Source: Fistulifera solaris (lineage: Eukaryota; Bacillariophyta; Bacillariophyceae; Naviculales; Stauroneidaceae). Taken from it: a DNA stretch of 64,000 nt. The notes beneath the pieces were generated by a model. The model had not been told where the DNA came from, made no database searches, and worked only from the letters and a program-made list of their open reading frames with translations. Shown in pieces: positions 1 through 10,536 of the stretch. The stretch covers positions 248,001 through 312,000 of the forward strand of contig AP026131.1 in assembly GCA_030295235.1 (NCBI GenBank), written 5' to 3'. The position numbers and the translations under genes are program-made. Position 1 is the stretch's first letter. Every line of letters starts with the position of its first letter.

Positions 1-398
1 TTCTCGCGTGCGGGGGTCGTGTCTTTGCCGTCGAATACGATGATGGCATTGACGGTCCTCCTCGTGTCTGGCTGGGCAACATGGACATTCCAGGACTGGC
101 GATGAGTCGCTCATTGGGGGATGTTGTGGCCCATTCGGCGGGTGTGATCTCCGATCCCGAGTTCACGGAGTTTGAGCTCAATCCTGAGACCGACAAGTTC
201 CTCGTCGTCGCCACCGATGGTCTATGGGAGTTTGTGGATAATCAAGAAACGGTGGAATTCGTGGACGCCCAGCCCGGACCTACAGATGCGGTCGACGTCT
301 TGGTGACCGAAGCCGCGACAAGGTGGATGCACGAGGAGCAAGTTATCGACGATACAACTATCATTGTCGCCAACTTGTTTGGCTACAAGTCAAGCTAA
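1..398 (+). CDS. PP2C-family Ser/Thr phosphatase, 3' part
   Basis: The frame is open from base 3 to the stop at 396-398, so only the C-terminal 131 or so residues are inside the window. Late PP2C motifs are visible: GLAMSRSLGD, the metal-binding ATDGLWEF block, and DDTTIIVANL near the end, which corresponds to the D-N/D-T-x-I-V block of the family. PP2C enzymes are Mg/Mn-dependent serine/threonine phosphatases. The protein ends soon after the last motif, so there is no extra C-terminal domain. Substrate and location cannot be judged from this fragment. Confidence 0.9.
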   Translation, partial: LACGGRVFAVEYDDGIDGPPRVWLGNMDIPGLAMSRSLGDVVAHSAGVISDPEFTEFELNPETDKFLVVATDGLWEFVDNQETVEFVDAQPGPTDAVDVLVTEAATRWMHEEQVIDDTTIIVANLFGYKSS

Positions 399-570
399 AG
401 ATTTCTCTCTTGTTTATAATAAGAAGAACGAAACGGGTACATTTGACAGAAGGAGTGGCTCCTTCCGATAAAATCGACACGAGCTGTCATTATAACAAAA
501 ACATTAAAAAATTAATGAAACCAATCATGAAATAATATATTGGACCTGGTTCTAGTTTATCTTGACTATT

Positions 571-876
571 CTATGACTTTCTTTCTTGTTTATATCCCTT
601 GGGTAAATCGGCTCTGACTTGATTCTTCAAATAGCTGTCATCGTCACTAGCATACCAATCTCGCTTGTCGATTTGATTGTCTTTACGTTCGTATTCTTCC
701 TTAATTTTCTCTTGAACGTCTTGAAAGTACGTTGAATCCATTGTTGGGTGATGCAGACGACCCCTCCAAACGTTCTTACTAATCTGATACGTTTGAAAGC
801 CAAAGAACGAGAAGAGTCCGAGTACAAGTCCTTTGTGGGCCACGTTAGCCACTTGAGAGAAAGCTGATGTCGACAT
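571..876 (-). CDS. small single-membrane-span protein, unknown
   Basis: A 101-residue protein if the second in-frame ATG (876) is used; it begins MSTSAFSQVANVAHKG. An upstream ATG at 912 would add twelve residues that look like untranslated leader. Residues about 17-32 form one hydrophobic span, followed by a charged tail with a YERKDNQIDKRDW stretch. The overall shape (short N-terminus, one span, soluble charged tail) is like small respiratory-chain or mitochondrial assembly subunits, but I do not recognise a family. It is divergent from the micro-ORF at 941 with about 65 bp between the two start codons, so they may share a promoter. Confidence 0.6.
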   Translation of the reverse strand: MSTSAFSQVANVAHKGLVLGLFSFFGFQTYQISKNVWRGRLHHPTMDSTYFQDVQEKIKEEYERKDNQIDKRDWYASDDDSYLKNQVRADLPKGYKQERKS

Positions 877-940
877 GGTTCTTATTCTATAGACTTTAAA
901 AAAAGAATACATTCATTCAAAAGCTCGAACTATTTTCGCA

Positions 941-1063
941 ATGTTTTCTGTTCGGATTGTGATTGTGCACCTTCTTTATTTCGCCTTTTGTTGTGCGCTG
1001 GCAACGGTCGTCGGATTATTTTTCCGAGTCCGAGCGAAGTACGGACGCACCTACTACAAGTGA
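941..1063 (+). CDS. candidate 40-residue membrane microprotein
   Basis: An ATG-to-TGA frame encoding 40 residues. Residues 3-28 are strongly hydrophobic (VRIVIVHLLYFAFCCALATV), followed by a basic tail ending RAKYGRTYYK, which is the usual positive-inside pattern of a single-span protein. It starts about 65 bp from the divergent gene at 876. I do not recognise it; a chance ORF is possible, though the hydrophobic-then-basic composition makes it worth keeping. Confidence 0.35.
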   Translation: MFSVRIVIVHLLYFAFCCALATVVGLFFRVRAKYGRTYYK

Positions 1064-1088
1064 AACCGGCACCAATAAAATTGTTACG

Positions 1089-1114
1089 AGGCCCACGTGA
1101 AATCCACGTAGACT
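1089..1114 (+). repeat. CACGTGAAATCCACGTAG hairpin, copy 1
   Basis: CCCACGTGAAATCCACGTAG, with two ACGT cores in inverted order around GAAATC. Downstream of the micro-ORF. Confidence 0.5.
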
Positions 1115-1287
1115 TTGAAGCGTTGCATCGTTAATACAATTTACGTTTCAAGGATGCAATTATGACGAGTATCGCTAATGGTTCCGATCGGTTCGTGAAA
1201 GCAAAAGATGGCTTTTAGCTTCATTTGAAAAAGTAGTGGCACAAAGGTTGTACAAACGGAAAAGATAGACGTTTTTGTCACGAGCCT

Positions 1288-1346
1288 CATGATTGAAATC
1301 CAGTCATGGAGAAAGGTCGCTTACATTTTGGAAGTATAGTGAACAT
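1288..1346 (+). promoter_or_regulatory. dispersed hairpin element, copy 1
   Basis: The stem GATTGAAATCCAGTC (1292-1306) is followed by the tail TTACATTTTGG and then ATAGTGAAC. It is the first of eight related elements in this window and lies upstream of the gene at 1760. Confidence 0.5.
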
Positions 1347-1511
1347 AGCAGTCAACGATCCAGATGGATTTTCAACGTGAAAGATCTTAGGGTGGACCGT
1401 ATTTGCAAAGCGACCTTACATATTCCTTTGACCAAGAAACTTGCCAACTTTTTTTTTAATTTAAGGAATAAGTGCCACACTCGCGAAAGAGAGAGAATTA
1501 TGGCTCTTGTC

Positions 1512-1574
1512 TCGTGACTGAAATCTAGTCGTGGGGTAGTCTCCATAAGTCAACATTCCGGGCCATAGTGAATT
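1512..1574 (+). promoter_or_regulatory. dispersed hairpin element, copy 2
   Basis: CGTGACTGAAATCTAGTCGTGG is split here as stem GACTGAAATCTAGTC plus GTGG, followed downstream by ATTCCGGGCCATAGTGAA. It has the same order of parts as the other copies and sits about 190 bp before the ATG at 1760. Confidence 0.55.
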
Positions 1575-1759
1575 TGAGCAAAGAAATGCAATGCGCGCAT
1601 TGATGCGACGAGGCAAACTGCAAAATGCATTTCAACTCCAATGCGAGTCGTTCTGGTAAAGCGATCTTCTGTATTCGAATCGAAATCACGTAAAAGCTTC
1701 GTTCGCGCTCAACTAAAGCTCTACTTGGCGACAACTCTCCAAAGGAAGCTTGAAGCAAA

Positions 1760-2868
1760 ATGGATCGAACGGCGTTTTTGGCAAGTATGCCATTCTTGCT
1801 GCCAACATGCCTTGACGATTTCCCTCGAAACGTTGATTACTCAGTTGAAATTCTTCTCAAAGAAACAATTTTTCTTTCGATCGAACCCTCATCGTGTAAG
1901 GGTCCGGCTTATTTTGCTGTGGAAGAGAGGTCTGATCCAAGTGTATGCCCTGTTGAATTGGCCTTTTTCTATCGACGCGCTTTGAACGACGACGATGCAA
2001 TCATTGAATCTGCACCCTTTCTAATGGATGATAGGACATCTTTGAATAAGCCGGAATATTCGGCTTTGGGAGTAATGATGCGTATCGAGGGGCATCTTTT
2101 GTCGTCGATGTTCGTCTCTTGCGCAGTTTAAAAATGAGCCTGCAATCCGCCGAGGAAGGTACAGAACGGCCCGCCTCCTTACTTTTCAATTTCACGTCGT
2201 CTATCTTTCGGATTTTCTCAAAATATCCGGATGATCGCTCCAAACTTCAAGAAGCCAAAAGCAAGCTTACCAGTCTCATTCAAAAGAATTCTGACGAAGT
2301 CTGGGAGCAAGGACTCCTCTGTCTTGACAAGTCCACCATCGACTCACCTTCCACTACGTCGACTCGACATAAAGAGAGCCAGAACAGCAGTGTCACCGTA
2401 GACGACTCGGCAAAGACAACCATTCGTGGAAATCCAACCGCCACTGCGCCCCCTGTTGTTGAACGCTTGCAGAAACGACGTCATTATCAAGACGAGTTCA
2501 ATGAGAGCATGACAAAGCTCGATATGATTACGAAACAAATTCCTCATTTGACGGATGCCGATATGCCTCATTATCGCCAAGCGGCGTGTAGCATGATGAC
2601 AGCTGCAGCCGAAGCGCAAGGAAAAGCGTTCGCTTCACCGTTGGATGTAAGCTCGGCGACCCAACACTTTGAAAGCGTGGCGCAGGATGCGTGCGAAAAC
2701 ATCAAACTGATGTTAGAAGCTTTCTTTCCATCCAAAACCCCCAGCGTTCGCCATGACAACGTCTTGGATCTGGAAGCGATGGAGGAACAAGTATCCGAAC
2801 AATTGCAAAAACGACAGAAGGCTGTGACGGAGCGGGCGAATCTAGTGCTCTTCCCGACCCGTGGGTAA
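1760..2868 (+). CDS. hypothetical protein with one apparent frame break
   Basis: Two overlapping frames make one coherent protein of about 369 residues. The first runs from ATG 1760 (MDRTAFLASMPFLLPTCLDD) to about 2065; the second continues with FGSNDAYRGASFVVDVRLLR into the frame that stops at 2868. The switch falls at the TTT run 2065-2067, where one more T would keep the frame. The C-terminal half is predicted helical (VVERLQKRRHYQDEFNESM, later MEEQVSEQLQKRQKAV) with a Ser/Thr-rich linker around 2340-2450. I do not recognise the family. Alternatively the second frame could start alone at ATG 2134, but the coding-like sequence upstream of it argues for one gene. No convincing intron fits. 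Confidence 0.55.
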
Positions 2869-2982
2869 GGGAAGTCGTAAACCGAAACTAATAACTTGGT
2901 AGTTGTAGACGTTTCTCGAACAATATAATTGTATAAAAAAAAGTAAATGAGAATGTAACAGAATGATTTCGGTTGATCGACG

Positions 2983-4065
2983 CTACTCAACGTTTTGAAT
3001 TTGTTTCAAAATGCTGTCCGCTTCCGCGATCGTAATTCGTTTCAGGTCAAACTTCACCTCGGCCCAGTTTTCGAGCGATTTGCTCGGGGAGCCCTTCGCC
3101 ACCCAGATACGCCACGCTTTGGTTCGGTCCGATGACCAACGCACACCTTGTCCTACGATCTCATCATTCACGAATTGAAAGACTTCGACGGATTGATCTT
3201 CTTTCTCGATTTTGCCCACACCAAATCGCTTATTGCGAACAAACGTTCCTTCGAAACGAAGACCCGACGCGTAATAGTAGCGTCCCGTACCGTGCATGAA
3301 GTTGGTTTCCCAATCTCCCCAATAAGCGTCACCGTTCGAATAATAGAAACGCCCTTGCCCGTGGCGTTTGCCCATTTCGTAAGCTCCATCATAGACATCT
3401 CCGTTCGGATAGCGACGATATCCATGACCGTGCATCTTATCCTCGTGCCATTCCCCGAGATATTCGCCTTTATCGGGCGCAGTTGGGTTGATGCTGACTC
3501 CAAAGACCAAGAGTCCTCGTCCTTCTCGCAAGTCGTTATCAAAATGACCGCGAAAGACGTCTCCATTACTCCAAACGAGTTCTCCTTCGCCGTGTTTCTC
3601 ACCATAATCATTGTATGGGCCGTTGTACTTTGCCGTTCCCGGTACTAGCTGCTGCGCAATGGCAGTAATGGAACGAATATCATCGTCAGTGAATCGACAG
3701 CGACGTGATTGCGGCTCTTCGAGTGTCTTGGGAATAGCACAACAGACCATGCACTTTCCTTCATCGACGAGGAGCGGGACCGTCAAAGGAATACGCTCGG
3801 GTGCTTTATCATTTCCACACAACAAAGCCCATCGTGTCTTTAGTTGAAAGAGCTGCTGCCCGCACGAGGGGCAATGTCCCGTCTCTTTGCGTTCATTCGC
3901 GAGCGCCGCTGGACTTGGTTGCAAAGGCCACGGTAACTGTTGTATCACAATCTCTTCGGGTTCGTCTTCGAATTCTTCGTCTAAATTGTAGCGACTCGGA
4001 TCATGATCGCTGAATCCTCGCAAAGGAATGATTTCTGTAGGCACTTGTTTCATGACTGACAACAA
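2983..4065 (-). CDS. MORN-repeat protein with Cys pairs near the N-terminus
   Basis: 360 residues. An acidic N-terminus is followed by two Cys groups, CPSC around residue 66 and CMVCC around residue 105, which could bind a metal ion. From about residue 148 to 275 there are roughly six MORN units of the YxGxWxxGxxHGxGxxxxxxGD type, for example YLGEWHEDKMHGHGYRRYPNGD and YDGAYEMGKRHGQGRFYYSNGD read as separate repeats. MORN repeats bind membranes or act as scaffolds; in some proteins they are linked to lipid kinases or junctional complexes, but no kinase domain follows here. A second ATG at 4053 is an alternative start. It is convergent with the gene ending at 2868. Confidence 0.9.
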   Translation of the reverse strand: MLSVMKQVPTEIIPLRGFSDHDPSRYNLDEEFEDEPEEIVIQQLPWPLQPSPAALANERKETGHCPSCGQQLFQLKTRWALLCGNDKAPERIPLTVPLLVDEGKCMVCCAIPKTLEEPQSRRCRFTDDDIRSITAIAQQLVPGTAKYNGPYNDYGEKHGEGELVWSNGDVFRGHFDNDLREGRGLLVFGVSINPTAPDKGEYLGEWHEDKMHGHGYRRYPNGDVYDGAYEMGKRHGQGRFYYSNGDAYWGDWETNFMHGTGRYYYASGLRFEGTFVRNKRFGVGKIEKEDQSVEVFQFVNDEIVGQGVRWSSDRTKAWRIWVAKGSPSKSLENWAEVKFDLKRITIAEADSILKQIQNVE

Positions 4066-4833
4066 CTTGTGGAAGGAAGGTTGCTGTCAACGAGAGCGAT
4101 CGATGAACTGTTTTGTCGAGCTGCGATTTGTGACAAAAGAATGATAATTCACATCGCGCTAAGACTCAGTGTCGCTGGGCAAGATGTCAAAGCGTGATGG
4201 AGAACATCATGTGTGTTTCAGTGGGAGGGACGCACTTTCTATTCCCGTCAAAGAATGTCCAAAAGATAGTGACGCAACAGAAGGTGCGGCTGTTATTTTT
4301 GCGTTTCGTGTTCTGCGGGTGTTTTTGGTGGGAGAATATTTGGAAGTAGGGTTATTATCCGGTACACGGTGGGCACATGTTAGGAAGAAACTCGTTTTAC
4401 GAAAATAGCGTTCTACTTATTATGGCTTTTACTGCGACAAATATTTGTTTTCGGACTACAGGTCAACATCATCTTTCATCGTTACACGCTCCCACGACAT
4501 CGCCGTTATGAGGATTACAAAAAAAACGAGGACGAGTGAGTCCGTTTCTGTTATTCGACAAGTCGTATTTCAAACATAACATTTTCCCACATGATCCCTG
4601 GAACCACATTAAGCAACACATGAAATGAACTAAGCTGTTACACAAAACGAAGATACGATTGGCTTTTGATCGACTCGCCGCTGTAGAAAGGCCGTTTTCA
4701 CGCAGAAAGATTGACGTATATTGTTAATAATCTACGAATCGATCGTACTTTTGCGAAAAAGGATTAGTTGATCCGATACCTCTAATAGGTTTTATCTCTG
4801 AGGCCATTGACGGATTCAAATTGAATTTTCATC
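4066..4833. other. intergenic region without a recognised gene
   Basis: Between the divergent MORN and APP1-like genes. A 79-codon frame at 4169-4408 starts at GTG, has no recognisable features and is probably chance. No repeat element was identified here. Confidence 0.6.
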
Positions 4834-7800
4834 ATGGATCGTTTTGCTGCTATGATTATCCTCTTGGGGACTTTGGTGGTGAGTATTTCTCTTCATCACG
4901 GATCACTTTGGCGTTTCGCAGAAATCTCACACGATAGAAAACAAACAGAGCTTGGTGCTTATCCTACTTTCCTTCTTTTCGGTGGCCCCGATTTTTTGCT
5001 CTTGCCTGCTGAGTCTCTTGTATAGTCTTTATTTATTCATGGCGTACGAAGAATCGGGGATTCATCACGCACAAGAATTCGAGAACCGCTTTTGGACGAT
5101 TTTTGCGTTGCTGTTAAGCACGGCTTTGTTTTTTGCTAAGGATTCACCGGTGGCCTTTGGTTTGACATGGTCACCTACGGTTGGTTTTATGGCGGTCATA
5201 CTCTCGGGTTATGCAATGCACGTGTGGGACCGATATACACATCGCGTTGCAATTAGCAGTCAGTCGGCTTCAATGTTGATACGGCGGTCCTCTCAGAACA
5301 GCAAACACGGTTTGCTGTCGCAGTCTCTGTTGCACCTGCGTGATTTGGGAATACCGGTGGAAGCACAGCTGGCCAAAATTAATGACTGCTTACAGGAAAT
5401 CGATCAGCTCTTGATTCCGTCGACAATTAACAATTTTATCAACATTCGCTACGTTCAGGCCAAAGAGCGTGAAATTATTGCCGTTTTTGAAGAATGTGAC
5501 GCCCGCGCTTTGAACTATCTGATAAGTCACGTGAAACTCGGGCTACTGTTTTACAAAATTAAAGATCACCGAAACTTTCACGGAAAGCACCGCACAGAAC
5601 TCATTAATTTGCTGGCCGTGGAACGCTTATCGATTCTGACCGTCATGAGTCGCGTCATCTTACTACATTCTTTGCAACTATTGAAATTGCGCGCCAATCC
5701 GAAGGCGGAGTACTGGGTTCGGCATATATTGCTAAATACACATCAAGACGATTTGTCCGAACTCAAGACGTTGACGGACGCGAAAGGTGATTACTTTTGC
5801 ATGAACAAATTAATATATGACGACATTCGATCTGAATCAGTTCGACAAGATATTCTTCATCATATTCGACGGGAGGCGGCTGTTCAACAGACAAAGTGGC
5901 AAATGGGCATGGCCCGGAGAAAGTCTCCACTGTCTAGTCGACCTGTCATGACTTGGCGGAAAGTCTTGTCCGATGTAGATGATACTCTGTCGTGCAGCGG
6001 CGGAATGTACCCAGCTGGCGTTGATAAGCGATATCCAAAGAAGACTATCTATCCGGGAGTGTTAGCATTTTATCGAGAACTCGATTTGGGCACGCAAGGC
6101 TCTGAACAATGGGAGGACGAGCGAGTAGGGAATCTTGTTTTCTTGTCGGCACGACCGCATGTTTACAAGGATATGTCAGAAAAGATTAATTTTGCGAAGT
6201 TTGAAAAGCTTCAAATGGTTGGAGAGGATGGGCGGAAAGGAATGCATACGACACCGAGTTTGCTGGCGGGGGACTTGGTTTCGGGGAGTCAATTTTTCGT
6301 GACAAATGATTACGAGCATCTAGCTCGGAAGAAATTTGACAACTTTCGGCGCTACGTTGGATTGTATCCTGAATTTCAACATGTCTTCGTTTGTGACAAC
6401 GGTCAAGGCGATGTGCGCGCTGGTGAAATGATGTTTGATAGCTTTCCATACGAATTCGAGGCATTGTACGTTCACGTGGTTCAGCCCGTGAACAAAACTC
6501 ATGGGTATAACTTGGAGCGTTGGCGAGACAAAGAGTTTTCACCGTTCTTTTTCCGCTCGTACCCCGAAGCGGCGCTACATGCAGCTAGTAGACATCCTCC
6601 ATTGATTCGCGTGAAAGGGCTGCAACGAATTTGCCAAGATGCTGTGAAAGATTTTGCTCAGATTAAGAATTGGCCCTCGGAGCAAGTGAAAGCGGCACGT
6701 CGACAGGAGCTGAACCAAGCCATTTGGCTTGCAAATCGTTTTCTTGTTCAAAATAATGAGGCGATGGTTGAGAATATTTTAGGGGAACAGATCTGGCGCA
6801 GCGGAGAAAAAGTGCGAACACCATATGGTGTGGCAAGGATTGTCAGCTACGATCCGGTACACGACATGTACGAGGTGAATCTTGACTGGAGACCTCTTGA
6901 CGTGCAATTGAAAGAGCACGAAGAAGACCTTAAAAGCAAGACAAACCGATCGGCACCCCCTTCCGCTCCGAGGCAGAAATCACTTGAGACTGTGCACGAG
7001 CAAGACGAGAGCGATGAAGAAGTGGCGGCGATATCCAGTGGCGTGGCAAGTGTCGTGACAACACAGGATGGCGGCGAGTCAGCTTTACCACAAGCCCCTA
7101 CTCGTCCATCGTCTACGATCGATCCGTTATCGGTATCCGAAGAGTTCCTGTGTGTTGAATCGAATGATTCGAGCTCTAATTCGAGAACGTCGACATCGCC
7201 GAATAACGAGCCTGATATTCCATCGTTAGAGGTCACCCCGCCCCGCCGATACAAGCCAAGACTGGCTTCTGGAGACCCTTCAGTGAAGGCGTATGTATCC
7301 GGTATGCTCATCACAAAGTACACAATGCCGCCTTTACCTAAACTGGAAAGGAAGTCTTCCGTTTTTACATTTTTCACGATTCCAGACACCCCCGTATCCC
7401 GAGATCCACCAAAGCGTCGAATCCTAGAAAAGGGCACAGAATGCAGCACACCTTACGGCCCCGTTGTAGTCGTTCAACATCGTATCGACGATCATGTGGT
7501 GATTGCTGACATGATAGGATGGAAAGCTCGGGCATACATTCACGAATCTCTTGTATCACCACTTCCGCGGAATCTACTGAGAGCTCTTCTTCGGCAATTC
7601 AGCTCTGATACTGCACCACACAAGCCATTAGAATTCCCACACTCAACAGGGCTGCAAATCAAAACGCCTTTCGGTCGCGGGTCAATAAAACGACCTATTC
7701 CAATCACAGCCCAGAATCGCCGGGATTCGCTTTCTACGCATCACATGTTGCCCACAATGGGAATTAGTCTCGACAACTGGACTTTAGCAAATGGATCTCA

Positions 7801-8625
7801 TCCCATGTTGTACTGCACGGAGGCGACTGCTCGTGCATGGAAAGACCGCAAGGAAGAAGATAACCCGTCGCTTTTCTTCACGCTTGGGTCAGCGTTGGTA
7901 ACCTCGTCTCGCTCCTTGTTTGAACCCTTTTACAACAGCCAAAGCGCGTGGTCAAAGAAGAGTTGCCAAAAACTTTCAATCGATTTTATCAAGACGGCGC
8001 GGCAGTTACTACGCCGTTCGGATATGGCCGCGTGGTCAACTTCCGTCCAGGTGACGGAATGTACGAAGTACTACTCGTGCAATGGACATTGGCGAGCGGC
8101 TCCCATCCGCGTGTTTACGCTAGGGAGGTTGATTTGAGCTCACGGGTAGCAAGTGGCTGCCAGGAGGGTTATCCAGTTTTGACAAGTTTGGGGCTATCCG
8201 GAATTCTTGCTTCTGTTGAACCTACGACAGGGGTTCATATTGTGACCATATCGTCAGTTCGAATGGTTTGCTACCTTCAACCGGATTGTGTCGTACGGCC
8301 TTTAAAGGCTGCGGTAGGTGAAGATGTATTGACTATCTTTGGCGATGGTTCAGTAGAAAACTACCATGCCGCTCGCGATATCTATACCATTCGTCTGTCG
8401 TGGGGAGCAAAGTTGTATGCTAAAGCAGACACCTTTGATCGAGTAGGAGAAGGAGTACAGGACCGAGATGAGCCTTTTGGCGTCAACTGGCTTTTAAGAC
8501 TCCTTTTCTTCTCACCTGCTTCTACTAGAAAAGGGGACTCAAACCCTCAATCACGCAGTCGAAGCAATAGCGTCGTCAGCGGTCTTAGTCAAAAAAAGCA
8601 AGCAGTGAATAGGGAACTTTTATAG
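4834..8625 (+). CDS. APP1-like HAD phosphatase with C-terminal repeat modules
   Basis: Spliced model: 4834-4878, 4949-7897, 7939-8625 (1226 residues); both introns (70 and 41 nt) join in phase 0. Exon 1 plus the start of exon 2 forms two hydrophobic spans, so the protein is membrane-anchored. The centre carries the DUF2183/APP1 phosphatidate phosphatase catalytic region: D357-V-D359-D-T (the HAD DxDxT motif), then FLSARPHVY and FVTNDYEHLARKKFDNF. APP1 enzymes convert phosphatidate to diacylglycerol. The C-terminal 600 residues hold about six short modules of the type G-x-x-V-x-TPFGxGxV, often followed by an MYEV strand and WTLANGSHP. A linker rich in Ser, Asp and Glu separates the two parts. 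The second intron is short; if it is not spliced the protein would end at 8137, losing the last modules, which is unlikely. Confidence 0.85.
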
Positions 8626-8705
8626 AATGAATTGTACAATAATGATAACGTAGTTCTTTATTTAATTCTCTATTTGTAGTCAAACACGCTGAATAAATAT
8701 TGAAG

Positions 8706-9831
8706 TCAAGATACTTTTTCTGTTTTTGCCGAATTCGTAAGAGCCCCCGGTATCCATATTCGCCACAACCATTGGGGGCCTAAAACTTGAGCAATGTTGT
8801 TATACCAGGAGCCTTCATTGAACGGATTGGGTCGATCGAACGTCTTATGATGTTCGAGTTGATAGTCCATCACGATTCTGTGTTCTAACGTCGTGTAAGA
8901 CATGCTCATGAGTTTAAAGTGATAACCCAAGAATGCGGACATGACAGCACCAACACCCATGAGAATTGGATACGCTATATCGATCACAATTTGGGAGACT
9001 ACTACATCCGCAGTTCGTTCCGTCCGAATTCTTCGGAAAAGAAGCAAAAACATATCCCATAGCGGCGGTAGATTGAGCACACCAGTACCATTGTCGTAAA
9101 GCCAGCGGAAACCATGTTCTTTCACTCGTTCTCGGAGAGGCTCGTAGAAAGGCCAGAATAGCAACGCCGTCCCATACCAACAAGCTACCGTCAAATGGAT
9201 CATAAAGAGCACGAAGGAACGGTAATTGTTAAGACCCACGCAATTATTGATCCATATACAGTGATGATCATAGCGCAGTACGCAAATGTTACAGATACGG
9301 CAGTGATGCGCTCGCGGAGGTCGGTATATTTGACAAGTCTGACAATAAGAGTACTGTGGGGACGGGTGATATTGTGTCGTGTCATCATCTTTGGGGTTGA
9401 TCGACGATGTATCTGGAATTTCGCGACACATCTGTGATACTTTCCCTGGGCGGGACTTGACCGAAAGAACATAATAGATCAAGGTTGTTGCAAAGAGATA
9501 AAGCACAATGCTGTCATGAACCCAAGTCCACGCACACGGTTCCTCGGCAGCACACCATCGTTCCGTGACGACTGCCGAACGCAGCGATATTACGTAAGCC
9601 AGAAAAATGAGACTTTGAATTTCAATCGCAAAGCTCACAAGAAAAATGTTCCACGGAAGTCGATTGATGCGGGTGACGCTGAGCGCGTCATTTAAAGCAG
9701 CTCGCGTCAGTTGAAAGATCCATGTCCACGGATTGAAGGGAAGAGTGCGGAGAATACAACGCAGCCCGAAACTCCTTCCACTTTTCCGGAAATCTCATTC
9801 TTTCTCTGGGCGCCGTTTCCGACCTAGACAT
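8706..9831 (-). CDS. DHHC-type palmitoyltransferase
   Basis: The cysteine-rich domain is clear: [16 protein letters not shown], then [14 protein letters not shown] and NNCVG, with the catalytic DHHC Cys. Four or more membrane spans flank it. These enzymes S-acylate proteins on Golgi, ER or plasma membrane. The start is not settled. The long frame is open upstream to about 9786 with plausible protein ([19 protein letters not shown]) but no ATG; the nearest good ATG is at 9831 in another frame ([18 protein letters not shown]). The GGG run at 9738-9740 is where a one-base difference could join them. The sequence ends [13 protein letters not shown] without an obvious retention signal. Confidence 0.85.
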
Positions 9832-10040
9832 CGCAGTGACTTTACTGCTCATTATTGATAAAAAGAGGCTATTTTTACTGATACTTCGGAGTTATTCATA
9901 TTATCTTGTCTTTATAATGCACCCACTATTATTTCGGCGCTCGTCATCGACCTTTTCGTCCTCGTCGTCATTTTTTTTGTGTCGAGCGTCTCGCTCTCGC
10001 GTACAGGCTGTACAGTAAGGGTTAAGGATAGGGTCATAGT

Positions 10041-10094
10041 TCGTGACCGAAATACATTCGTGGATAGTTGACGTGACACTCCGGGTCATAGTGA
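10041..10094 (+). promoter_or_regulatory. dispersed hairpin element, copy 3
   Basis: CGTGACCGAAATACATTCGTGG followed by CACTCCGGGTCATAGTGAT (read as two parts). It lies in the divergent promoter region between the DHHC gene and AP-2 mu. The stem is less perfect than in other copies. Confidence 0.5.
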
Positions 10095-10263
10095 TCCCTA
10101 GAGGAAAGAAGGTCCGCTAGGATTTTCGACACAATTAAATTGCAGCTTGTGTAGTAAATGAAGCTGCTGGTGATTACATCGTTTGATAGACAAATGTTGG
10201 GAGCCAAGCTATCAGAATGAACTATAATTTGAGCAGCAATCTTTCTCAATGGGATCTTGATTC

Positions 10264-10318
10264 AGGACTGAAATGCAGTCGTGGAAAAAAGTAATTTACA
10301 CTTTGGCTTTATAGTTTA
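10264..10318 (+). promoter_or_regulatory. dispersed hairpin element, copy 4
   Basis: Perfect stem GACTG-AAATG-CAGTC, then GTGG, then TTTACACTTTGGC and TATAGTTTA. The second copy in the DHHC/AP-2 mu divergent region, about 220 bp before the AP-2 mu ATG. Confidence 0.6.
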
Positions 10319-10536
10319 TGAGACCGGCGGGCGCGGCGTGACGCGTGACAGTACCGGTAGTCCGTTTTGCTTTGCTCCGCGAAGTATTGTGCGTGGTTGA
10401 CCATGGCGGCCTGCGGAAACGCGCATAACAGCAGATCCAGCGCAGTCGAATTGAAATATTTGCTCCTTTCGTATTACGGTGTCCTACGTATAAATTAGCC
10501 GGATTTTCCAATTTAAAGCAGGGGAAATTTGTGAGA

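Noticed and set aside
4169-4408. 79-codon ORF
   Set aside because: Non-ATG start, no recognisable feature, in a promoter region.
6847-7449. 200-codon minus-strand ORF
   Set aside because: Antisense of the Ser/Asp-rich linker of the APP1-like gene.
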